Assembly: GCF_937919355.1 (NCBI RefSeq)
Contig: NZ_CALFSA010000228.1
Span: forward strand, 1 to 8,067
DNA length: 8,067 bases
Direction of reading: 5' to 3'
DNA from: an uncultured Methanofollis sp.
GTDB lineage: Archaea > Halobacteriota > Methanomicrobia > Methanomicrobiales > Methanofollaceae
The translations under genes were made by a program, and so were the position numbers. Of this stretch, positions 1-5,085 are shown one piece after another. How positions within the stretch are numbered: the first letter of the stretch is position 1; each line of letters opens with the position of its first letter. The notes under the pieces are model-generated. The model had not been told where the DNA came from. It did no database searches and worked only from the letters and a program-made list of their open reading frames with translations.

Positions 1-8
1 GGGATCTC

Positions 9-308
9 TCAGAGGTGCTCCAGCGCCTCTCTCCCCTTCATGCCTTCGGCGATCCCGAGGGCCCGTGCCGGGCCGTTTGCCACGGCGATGGTGCCGGTAA
101 GGATGTCGTCGACAGTCCTGATCGACGGCCCGGCAGACGGCCGCACCTTCGCCGCCGGGTAACCGAACTTCTCCAGGGCCTGCACGTCGACGACCCCGCA
201 GCCCACGAGGCCCTTCTCCGTCTTCACGAAGACGAGGTTCACCGGTCCGAGGGGGACCACAAAGCCCTCCGCCTTCTTTCCATTGATGGTGAGAGATGTG
301 CTCTCCAT
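9..308 (-). CDS. DUF1805 (YunC-like) domain protein
   Basis: A 99-residue protein that consists of a single DUF1805 domain, a small family found in archaea and Bacillus (YunC) with no established biochemical role. The family pattern is visible throughout: LTINGKKAEGF at residues 6-16, VPLGPVNLVFVKT at 18-30, the conserved glycine/cysteine strand GLVGCGVVDV at 33-42 (Cys37), TVDDIL at 65-70, and ARALGIAEGMKGREALEHL at 81-99. The length matches the family, so the gene appears complete. The reading frame extends 24 codons further upstream to a TTG, but I chose the ATG at 308 because the family normally begins just before the L-x-I-x-G strand and the upstream residues look non-domain. No signal peptide or membrane segment is seen, so it is probably cytoplasmic. 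It lies 127 bp downstream of the acyltransferase on the same strand and could be co-transcribed or have its own promoter. Family assignment is firm; function is unknown. Confidence 0.87.
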   Translation of the reverse strand: MESTSLTINGKKAEGFVVPLGPVNLVFVKTEKGLVGCGVVDVQALEKFGYPAAKVRPSAGPSIRTVDDILTGTIAVANGPARALGIAEGMKGREALEHL

Positions 309-435
309 ACACCCCGTGACACTTTTGAGGATATGAAGCGCGTGGGGGAAAAGATACGTCACCTTGTCGGTCGAGAGCAACCTGGAGAGAAAAGTTATGG
401 ACGATCGATCTGGTGGCCTTCACAGGAAGGCTCGC

Positions 436-1503
436 TCAGGGGTTCTGTCCTGTAGAGAGAACATCTGCCCTGTCCCTGAACTCTACCTGTTTCAGCGCCA
501 GCGCCCTCCTCTCGATAAGGTGCCAGGAAGCGTAGGCGAGGGGGAAGGTCAGCAGGATCGAAAGGGCGGAAAAGATCCAGAGGGGCATCGATGTCCCGAG
601 ATAGAGGACGATCGTCTGCTGGACCGGGTAAGCATAGATATAGACGCCGTAACTGAAGTCGCCGCGGTCCCCGAAGGTGTTCAGGGCCGGGACACCCAGG
701 TGGGCGACGGTGAGGACAATGTACGGCACGGCAACAAGGGCGAGATAGGTAACGTAGGGGGTCTGCGATGCAGCGGCAAGGGCAACCGCAAGGAGGGCGG
801 CGGTCGCGGGGTCATAGCGGTGTTCCCTGTGGTGGACGGCGAGGTACGCCCCGATGAGAAAGTAGAGAGTGAACCGCACCTTCGCGAGGCCGTGGTCCCC
901 GGACACCACCGTCCAGAGGGCGAAATCTGCGGCGATCAGACCGAGAAGGACGTCCTTCCTCCGCAGGAGACCGACGACGCCGAGGAGTGCGACGAGGATG
1001 TACATCACGAACTCCACCGGGATCGTCCAGAGGGACGCGTTCACGAAAGTGACGGGGTTTGACTGGAAGAGCCCGAGGGCAGACCCGTTCCAGACAGAAC
1101 CGGGAGAGGCGAGGGTGAAGGGGGAGAAGAGTGTCATGAAATAGTCGGCGAGAGGGAGAGTCGTCGCCAACGGACCGATGATAAGGAGCATGAAGATCAG
1201 GGCCGGCACCAGTGCAGGAAAGACGCGGAGCGACCTCTTCCAGAAATATCTTTTCACGTCCGGTTGCGCCATCCAGCTCTGCGGAATGAGGTAACCGCTG
1301 ATCACAAAAAGGCTCGCAAGGGCGGCCTGCCCGACCAGCAGTGCCGGTGAATTCCCGGGTATCGCCGCATACCCGACTTGAAGGGCGCAGGCATGGGAGA
1401 CGATGATGACCAGTGCCGCCGCGAGACGGAGAAAGTCGAAGTTGTTTGCATGCCGGAGGGAAGGCTCCACACCTCTGGGATGGGCAGGCGTGTATATAGA
1501 CAT
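436..1503 (-). CDS. Membrane acyltransferase, acyltransferase-3 (OafA/NodX-like) family
   Basis: A 355-residue polytopic membrane protein of the acyltransferase-3 family, which transfers acyl groups (often acetyl) from a cytoplasmic donor to sugars or other surface molecules. Visible hallmarks are NNFDFLRLAAALVIIVSH at 20-37 with the near-invariant His37, SLFVISGYLI at 64-73, the basic segment KRYFWKRSLRVFPAL at 84-98, NASLWTIPVEF at 155-165 with Glu164, GDFSYGVYIYAYPVQQ at 281-296, and the closing WHLIERRAL at 327-335. About ten hydrophobic segments alternate with short loops, and the length is typical, so it looks intact. The substrate cannot be read from sequence; a cell-surface glycan or glycolipid is the usual guess. 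The start is uncertain. The ATG at 1503 gives the longest form, but a TATA box (1493-1498) lies just inside it, and a GTG at 1470 (residue 12) would fit a leaderless transcript and leave the family core intact. It is transcribed divergently from gap. Confidence 0.9.
   Translation of the reverse strand: MSIYTPAHPRGVEPSLRHANNFDFLRLAAALVIIVSHACALQVGYAAIPGNSPALLVGQAALASLFVISGYLIPQSWMAQPDVKRYFWKRSLRVFPALVPALIFMLLIIGPLATTLPLADYFMTLFSPFTLASPGSVWNGSALGLFQSNPVTFVNASLWTIPVEFVMYILVALLGVVGLLRRKDVLLGLIAADFALWTVVSGDHGLAKVRFTLYFLIGAYLAVHHREHRYDPATAALLAVALAAASQTPYVTYLALVAVPYIVLTVAHLGVPALNTFGDRGDFSYGVYIYAYPVQQTIVLYLGTSMPLWIFSALSILLTFPLAYASWHLIERRALALKQVEFRDRADVLSTGQNP
1493..1498 (-). promoter_or_regulatory. 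TATA box inside the predicted acyltransferase start
   Basis: Read on the minus strand, the sequence just after the ATG at 1503 is TCTATATACA, a strong archaeal TATA element. Its centre is about 25 bp upstream of an in-frame GTG at 1470-1468. This is the normal distance from TATA box to transcription start, so a leaderless mRNA starting at that GTG is plausible. The TATA motif is seen directly; the start site is inferred. Confidence 0.45.
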
Positions 1504-1511
1504 GTGTATTG

Positions 1512-1521
1512 AGAGATCTCT
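1512..1521. repeat. 10-bp palindrome in the divergent intergenic region
   Basis: AGAGATCTCT is a perfect palindrome lying 14 bp upstream of the acyltransferase TATA box. It could be a binding site for a dimeric regulator, but a 10-bp palindrome can occur by chance. It is listed because a longer dyad lies 9 bp further on. Confidence 0.3.
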
Positions 1522-1529
1522 ACCGGCGC

Positions 1530-1549
1530 GAATGCTATGGCGAGCATTC
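1530..1549. promoter_or_regulatory. Perfect 7-bp inverted repeat, candidate operator
   Basis: GAATGCT, a 6-bp spacer (1537-1542), then AGCATTC form a perfect dyad spanning 20 bp. It sits between the divergent acyltransferase and gap promoters, about 35 bp upstream of the gap TATA-like element. Size and symmetry fit a helix-turn-helix dimer site. No regulator gene is visible in the window, so which promoter it controls, if either, is not known. Confidence 0.4.
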
Positions 1550-1584
1550 CCGGCCCTCTGTTCGCGGCCTGGACGAAGGGAACC

Positions 1585-1590
1585 TTTATC
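1585..1590 (+). promoter_or_regulatory. TATA-like box for gap
   Basis: TTTATC in the context AACCTTTATCTGC is centred about 29 bp upstream of the ATG at 1617. This predicts a transcription start within a few bases of the start codon, so gap is probably leaderless or nearly so. This agrees with the absence of any GGTGA/GGAGG-type ribosome binding site before the ATG. Confidence 0.5.
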
Positions 1591-1616
1591 TGCTTCTGCT
1601 CTTACTGAAGCTCTAC

Positions 1617-2636
1617 ATGATCAAGGTCGCAATCAACGGATTCGGCACCATCGGCAAGAGAGTCGCCGATGCGGTCGCCGCTCAGCCCGATATGGAGGTC
1701 GTGGGAGTCTCCAAGACCCGGCCCAGTGCCGAGGCCTACATCGCGAACCAGCGCGGTTACCCCCTGTACATTGCGGAGATCAACAAGCGTAAGGACTTTG
1801 AGGACGCCGGGATCGAGGTCGCCGGCGACGTCACCGAGATGATCAAGCACGCCGACATCGTCGTGGACGCCACGCCGGGCGGCGTCGGCGTGAAGAACAA
1901 AAAACTCTACGAACTCTACGGCGTCAAGGCGATCTGGCAGGGCGGCGAGGACCACGAGGTCGCCGGGTTCTCCTTCTGCTCCAGCTGCAACTATAATGAG
2001 GCGAAGAACCGCCAGTTCGTACGGGTCGTCTCCTGCAACACCACCGGGCTCTGCCGTATTATTCAGGCCATAGACGAGAAGTTCGGGGTGGAGAGGGTGC
2101 GGGCGACGATGGTCCGCCGCGGCTCAGACCCCGGCGAGGTGAAGAAGGGCCCGGTCGACGCCATCGTCCTCAACCCGGTCGAGATCCCGAGTCACCACGG
2201 TCCCGACGTCCAGACCGTCCTCCCGCACATCAACATCGTCACGATGGCGATGATCGTGCCGACGACCTTCATGCACATGCATGCCATCCAGATGGACCTC
2301 AGGAGCGATGCGACCCGCGAGGAGATCCTGGAGATCATCGAGAAACACCCGCGGCTGGGCCTTGTGCGCAAGGGCACCGGGATCACGAGCACCGCACAGT
2401 TGAAGGAGTTCGCGCAGGACATGGGCCGGAGGCGCGCCGACCTCTACGAGAACTGCATCTTTGCAGAGTCTGTCGGGCTCGTCGGCCGCGAACTCTTCCT
2501 CTTCCAGGCGATCCACCAGGAGGCCGACGTCGTCGTCGAGAACGTCGACGCCATCCGCGCCATGATGAACGGGGCCGACGATGCCGCCACCTCCATCGCG
2601 ATGACCAACCGGGCACTTGGCTTCACCGCCATCTGA
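1617..2636 (+). CDS. gap: Archaeal glyceraldehyde-3-phosphate dehydrogenase (phosphorylating)
   Basis: A 339-residue enzyme interconverting glyceraldehyde 3-phosphate and 1,3-bisphosphoglycerate with NAD(P)+; in methanogens it mainly serves gluconeogenesis. The N-terminal Rossmann motif is VAINGFGTIGKRV at residues 4-16. The catalytic segment VVSCNTTGL at 137-145 contains the nucleophile Cys140, and PTTFMHMH at 215-222 supplies the histidine region expected of archaeal GAPDH (His220 or 222). Other family stretches are VRRGSDPGEVKKGPVDAI at 166-183 and the C-terminal ENVDAIRAM at 308-316. Length is that of the archaeal class, which differs strongly from bacterial GapA. The ATG at 1617 gives the classic MIKVAINGFG start; a TTG 108 bp upstream would add unrelated, low-complexity residues. 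A TATA-like box about 29 bp before the ATG and the absence of a Shine-Dalgarno suggest a leaderless message. Cofactor preference (NAD versus NADP) cannot be told from this alone. It probably heads the plus-strand run, with tyrS 36 bp downstream. Confidence 0.96.
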   Translation: MIKVAINGFGTIGKRVADAVAAQPDMEVVGVSKTRPSAEAYIANQRGYPLYIAEINKRKDFEDAGIEVAGDVTEMIKHADIVVDATPGGVGVKNKKLYELYGVKAIWQGGEDHEVAGFSFCSSCNYNEAKNRQFVRVVSCNTTGLCRIIQAIDEKFGVERVRATMVRRGSDPGEVKKGPVDAIVLNPVEIPSHHGPDVQTVLPHINIVTMAMIVPTTFMHMHAIQMDLRSDATREEILEIIEKHPRLGLVRKGTGITSTAQLKEFAQDMGRRRADLYENCIFAESVGLVGRELFLFQAIHQEADVVVENVDAIRAMMNGADDAATSIAMTNRALGFTAI

Positions 2637-2672
2637 AGAAGGATTAATCCCCCGGAAACCCAACACTCTTTT

Positions 2673-3614
2673 ATGGATCCATACTCTCTTGTCACGCGCA
2701 ATACCGTGGAGATCGTCACCGACGAGGAGCTGCGGGCCCTCCTCCAGAAGCCCGTCAGGCGGGTCTACGCCGGTTACGAGCCCTCGGGCGAGATCCACCT
2801 CGGCCACCTGGTGACCATCAACAAGCTGATGGACCTCCAGAAGGCCGGGTTCGAGGTGACTGTCCTCCTCGCCGACCTGCATGCCTTCCTCAACCACAAG
2901 GGCACGCTCGACGAGGTCAGGGAGACCGCCGAGTACAACCGCCGGTGCTTCGAGGCCCTCGGCCTGAAAGACGCAAAGTTCGTCCTCGGCACCGACCTTC
3001 AGCTCAACCCCGAATACGAACTCCTGGTCCTCCAGCTCTCCCAGGAGGTCACGGTCAACCGTGCGCACCGCTCGATGGACGAGGTCGGCCGCGGCATGGA
3101 CCACCCGGCCGTCTCTCAGATGGTCTACCCGATCATGCAGATGGCCGACATCGCCCTCCTCGGTGTCGACGCCGCCGTCGGCGGCATCGACCAGAGGAAG
3201 ATCCACATGCTCGCCCGCGAGTACCTGCCCGGCATGGGTTACGCCTCGCCGGTCTGCATCCACACCCCCATCATCAACGGCCTGGACGGTAAGAAGATGT
3301 CATCCTCTGCCGGAAACCTCATCTCGGTTGCAGACACTGAGGAGGATATCAGGACAAAGATGAAGAAGGCTTTCTGCCCGCCGGGTATCGAGGAGAACCC
3401 GGTGCTCCAGGTGCTCCAGCACCACATCTTCCCCCGCTTCGAGACGGTCGTGATGCACAGACCGGCGAAGTTCGGTGGCGACCTTGAGTTCTCCTCGTAC
3501 GCCGAGGTGGAGGCCGCGTACGGTGCGGGCAAGATCCACCCCCTCGACCTGAAGACGATGGCCGCCGACTACCTCGCCGAGGTTCTCGCCGGCGTGCACG
3601 ACGCTGTGGTGTAA
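2673..3614 (+). CDS. tyrS: Tyrosyl-tRNA synthetase, archaeal type
   Basis: A 313-residue class I aminoacyl-tRNA synthetase that activates tyrosine with ATP and charges tRNA-Tyr in the cytoplasm. The HIGH signature appears as HLGH at 42-45 within YEPSGEIHLGHL, and the KMSKS signature as KMSSS at 208-212. Residues expected to bind tyrosine by analogy with the Methanocaldococcus jannaschii enzyme are in place: Tyr32, Tyr152, Gln156, Asp159 and Gln174 (within YPIMQMADI and GGIDQRKIHM). HIFPRFE at 251-257 and GKIHPLDLK at 286-294 mark the compact C-terminal anticodon-binding part. The length and lack of a bacterial S4-like C-terminal domain place it in the archaeal/eukaryotic class. The ATG at 2673 has no clear Shine-Dalgarno; a weak ATTAAT about 27 bp upstream might be its own promoter, or it may be read through from gap. 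rio1 starts 5 bp after its stop, so the two are very probably co-transcribed. TrpRS is excluded by the tyrosine-pocket residues. Confidence 0.96.
   Translation: MDPYSLVTRNTVEIVTDEELRALLQKPVRRVYAGYEPSGEIHLGHLVTINKLMDLQKAGFEVTVLLADLHAFLNHKGTLDEVRETAEYNRRCFEALGLKDAKFVLGTDLQLNPEYELLVLQLSQEVTVNRAHRSMDEVGRGMDHPAVSQMVYPIMQMADIALLGVDAAVGGIDQRKIHMLAREYLPGMGYASPVCIHTPIINGLDGKKMSSSAGNLISVADTEEDIRTKMKKAFCPPGIEENPVLQVLQHHIFPRFETVVMHRPAKFGGDLEFSSYAEVEAAYGAGKIHPLDLKTMAADYLAEVLAGVHDAVV
3608..3611 (+). promoter_or_regulatory. Ribosome binding site for rio1 overlapping the tyrS 3' end
   Basis: GGTG, complementary to the archaeal 16S rRNA tail, lies 8 bases before the rio1 ATG and sits in the last codons of tyrS. 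It supports the ATG at 3620 and suggests translational coupling with tyrS. Confidence 0.45.
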
Positions 3615-3619
3615 ATAGT

Positions 3620-4411
3620 ATGGTTTCGGACAGGGAAGGACGTGAATTCGACCGGAAGCTCGAAGAGATGGGCATCCGGATCAAGGACGAGGACTCCAGG
3701 AAGGTGCGAGGCGAGGTCTTTGACGAGGACACCCTCCTTGCCCTGTACCGCCTTGTTCACAGGAAGAAGATCTCGGCGATCGGGGGGTCCATCTCCACCG
3801 GCAAGGAGGCGAACGTCTTCCTTGGCGAGAAGGATGGGAAACCGGTCGCCATCAAGATCTACCGGATGAGGACGGCGAACTTCAAGGCGATGGCCGACTA
3901 TATCATTGGCGACCCCCGTTTTGCCGGCGTGCGGAAGACCCGCAAGGACATAGTCTTCACCTGGACGAAGAAAGAGTTCGCAAACCTCAAACGCGCCCAC
4001 GAGGCCGGCGTCCCGGTCCCGGAGCCGTACGCCTTCGACAGGAACATCCTGATCATGGAGTTTATCGGCGAAGACGAGTCCGCGGCCCCCCAGATCCGAA
4101 ACGTCGAACTCGAAGACCCGGAAGGTGTATACGGGGCTGTTGTAGGGGAGATAAAGAAACTCTTTCAGGATGCTAGACTCGTCCATGGCGACCTGAGCGA
4201 ATTCAATATACTCTGGCACGAGAAACCATATATTATCGACATGGGCCAGGCGGTCACCCGCGAGCACCCGAATGCCGGGACTTTTCTGATCCGGGATATC
4301 AGGAATATCAACCGGTTTTTCTCCTCTTTCTGCCCTGTGGAGGCGGAGGACGCGCTGGTGCGCGAGGTGACGGGCGGGTCGGTCCGCTCCCTGGCCGAGA
4401 AGGATCGGTGA
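3620..4411 (+). CDS. rio1: RIO1-type serine protein kinase/ATPase
   Basis: A 263-residue atypical kinase of the RIO1 family. In eukaryotes Rio1 acts as an ATPase that releases factors from late pre-40S particles, and archaeal RIO1 is thought to do a related job in 30S maturation. Motifs in order: N-terminal helices at about 1-55; nucleotide loop STGKEANVF at 59-67; ATP-binding Lys79 in AIKIYR; the RIO1 flexible loop from 83 to about 101 ending in GDPRF; hinge MEFIG at 146-150; catalytic loop HGDLSEFN at 189-196 with Asp191 and Asn196; metal-binding IDMGQ at 206-210 with Asp207. As usual for RIO kinases there is no activation loop or classical substrate lobe. The STGKEANV loop separates it from RIO2. 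It follows tyrS by 5 bp, with a GGTG site before the ATG, and is followed by the Dim2-like KH gene, its expected functional partner. Codon use becomes AT-rich through the catalytic loop (about 4130-4245), unlike the rest of the gene. Confidence 0.95.
   Translation: MVSDREGREFDRKLEEMGIRIKDEDSRKVRGEVFDEDTLLALYRLVHRKKISAIGGSISTGKEANVFLGEKDGKPVAIKIYRMRTANFKAMADYIIGDPRFAGVRKTRKDIVFTWTKKEFANLKRAHEAGVPVPEPYAFDRNILIMEFIGEDESAAPQIRNVELEDPEGVYGAVVGEIKKLFQDARLVHGDLSEFNILWHEKPYIIDMGQAVTREHPNAGTFLIRDIRNINRFFSSFCPVEAEDALVREVTGGSVRSLAEKDR
4407..4411 (+). promoter_or_regulatory. Shine-Dalgarno for the KH gene overlapping the rio1 stop codon
   Basis: GGTGA includes the rio1 TGA stop and lies 5 bases before the ATG at 4417. 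It is the ideal archaeal ribosome-binding sequence and spacing, and it decides the KH start in favour of ATG 4417 rather than the in-frame GTG at 4408, which would lie inside the site itself. Termination of rio1 directly on this site implies translational coupling. Confidence 0.65.
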
Positions 4412-4416
4412 ATGAG

Positions 4417-4959
4417 ATGACAGTACAGGAAATCAGGATTGGTGCAAACAGGATAGGCGCTCTCATCGGAAAAGACGGGGCCACGAAGAAGGCGCTGGAG
4501 GAGAAGACCGGGACCACGGTCCAGATCGACAGTGACGAGGGCGAGGTGCGGATCGAGGGCGAGGACGCGGCAAGCGTCCTCAGGGCGACAGACGTCGCCA
4601 CTGCGATCGCGCGGGGTTTCTCGCCCGAGCGGGCGTTCAGGCTTCTTGAGGACGAGGACCTCACCCTTGACGTCATCGACCTCTCCGTGGTGGAACCCAC
4701 GCCGCGCCAGCAGGAGCGCCTCCGCGGCAGGATCATCGGGAAGGCCGGGAAGGCCAGGGAACAGATCGAGGACATGTCCTATGTCGGGATCTCGGTGCAG
4801 GGCAAGACGGTCACCATGATCGGGACGCCCGAACACCTCAAGAACGCCCGCACTGCCATCGAGATGCTCATCAATGGCGTGCCCCACGAGACTGTCTACT
4901 CCTTCCTGGAGAAGAAGAGGCGCGAGGAGAAGGAGAATATCCTGGACTACTACTACTGA
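4417..4959 (+). CDS. Dim2/Pno1-like RNA-binding protein with two KH domains
   Basis: A 180-residue protein with two K-homology domains, matching the archaeal Dim2p (Pno1/Krr1-related) family. Eukaryotic Dim2 binds the 3' end of pre-18S rRNA during small-subunit maturation; the archaeal protein has been linked to 16S rRNA 3' end binding and aIF2-alpha. The first KH domain holds the GxxG loop GKDG at 18-21, in RIGALIGKDGATKKALEE. The second holds GKAG at 108-111, in RGRIIGKAGKAREQIE. The linker SPERAFRLLEDED at 69-81 and the tail GVPHETVYSFLEKKRREE at 154-171 are characteristic of this family. The end is acidic and aromatic (DYYY). ATG 4417 is supported by GGTGA five bases upstream. Its position directly after rio1 matches the shared role of the two proteins in late 30S assembly. 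No membrane segment or signal is present. The family call is strong; the exact rRNA role in this organism is inferred. Confidence 0.92.
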   Translation: MTVQEIRIGANRIGALIGKDGATKKALEEKTGTTVQIDSDEGEVRIEGEDAASVLRATDVATAIARGFSPERAFRLLEDEDLTLDVIDLSVVEPTPRQQERLRGRIIGKAGKAREQIEDMSYVGISVQGKTVTMIGTPEHLKNARTAIEMLINGVPHETVYSFLEKKRREEKENILDYYY

Positions 4960-4984
4960 TCTTCTCGTGCCCGGCATTATTTCC

Positions 4985-5008
4985 TGTGGAGAGATATATA
5001 CATCCACA
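4985..5008. promoter_or_regulatory. Inverted repeat bracketing the hel308 TATA box, candidate operator
   Basis: TGTGGA (4985-4990) and TCCACA (5003-5008) are perfect inverted copies separated by 12 bp that contain the TATA element ATATATA. A dimeric repressor bound here would block TBP. The arrangement is seen directly; its use as an operator is inference. Confidence 0.5.
4993..5002 (+). promoter_or_regulatory. Promoter TATA box for hel308-cgi121
   Basis: GATATATACA is the best TATA element in the 112-bp gap between the KH gene and hel308. It predicts transcription start near 5022-5027, giving a leader of about 45-50 bases. A second AT-rich element, CTATATTT at 5011-5018, could direct a start near 5040, giving a shorter leader. 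This indicates that hel308 and cgi121 have their own promoter separate from the tyrS-rio1-KH run. Confidence 0.6.
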
Positions 5009-5028
5009 ATCTATATTTCCTGTAATCT

Positions 5029-5085
5029 ATGGTCATGGTCTTGAATTTCGAGTGGAAACAAAGGGGTCCATATGAAGGTTGCTGA
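5029..5085 (+). other. Possible 18-codon upstream ORF overlapping the hel308 start
   Basis: ATG at 5029 opens a frame of 18 codons (MVMVLNFEWKQRGPYEGC) ending at the TGA at 5083-5085, out of frame with hel308 and overlapping its first 14 bases. If transcription begins from the TATA box at 4993-5002, this ATG would be only a few bases from the 5' end and could be read leaderlessly, affecting hel308 initiation. It is too short to judge by coding statistics and may be chance. Confidence 0.2.
5061..5066 (+). promoter_or_regulatory. Ribosome binding site for hel308
   Basis: AAGGGG ends 5 bases before the ATG at 5072. It is purine-rich and well spaced though not a perfect GGTGA. It supports the start that gives the usual Hel308 N-terminus (MKVADLPLPE). 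Confidence 0.45.

Larger units (their letters stand above)
4978..5023 (+). repeat. Direct repeats TATTTCCTGT upstream of hel308
   Basis: TATTTCCTGT occurs at 4978-4987 and again at 5014-5023, start points 36 bp apart, flanking the main TATA box and its inverted repeat. A second pair, AATCTAT, occurs at 5008-5014 and 5024-5030. The copies are exact. They could be protein binding sites or remnants of a small duplication; nothing in the sequence decides this. Confidence 0.45.

Noticed and set aside
309..380. 24-codon N-terminal extension of the DUF1805 protein starting at a TTG
   Set aside because: The added residues have no family similarity, and the ATG at 308 sits exactly where DUF1805 proteins start.
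364..1062. Plus-strand open frame of 232 codons opposite the acyltransferase
   Set aside because: Charged, repetitive composition with no domain; it is the complement of a well-supported membrane protein gene.
1509..1616. Upstream extension of the GAPDH frame from a TTG
   Set aside because: It runs through the promoter and dyad, encodes leucine repeats unrelated to GAPDH, and the ATG at 1617 gives the family N-terminus with a TATA-like box at the right distance.
2124..3263. Minus-strand open frame of 379 codons across gap and tyrS
   Set aside because: Long only because GC-rich codons leave few stops on the opposite strand; the translation is Asp/Val/Gly/Leu-rich with no recognisable fold, and it spans two real genes.
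4408..4416. GTG start for the KH protein three codons upstream
   Set aside because: The GTG lies inside the GGTGA ribosome binding site; ATG 4417 has correct spacing from that site.
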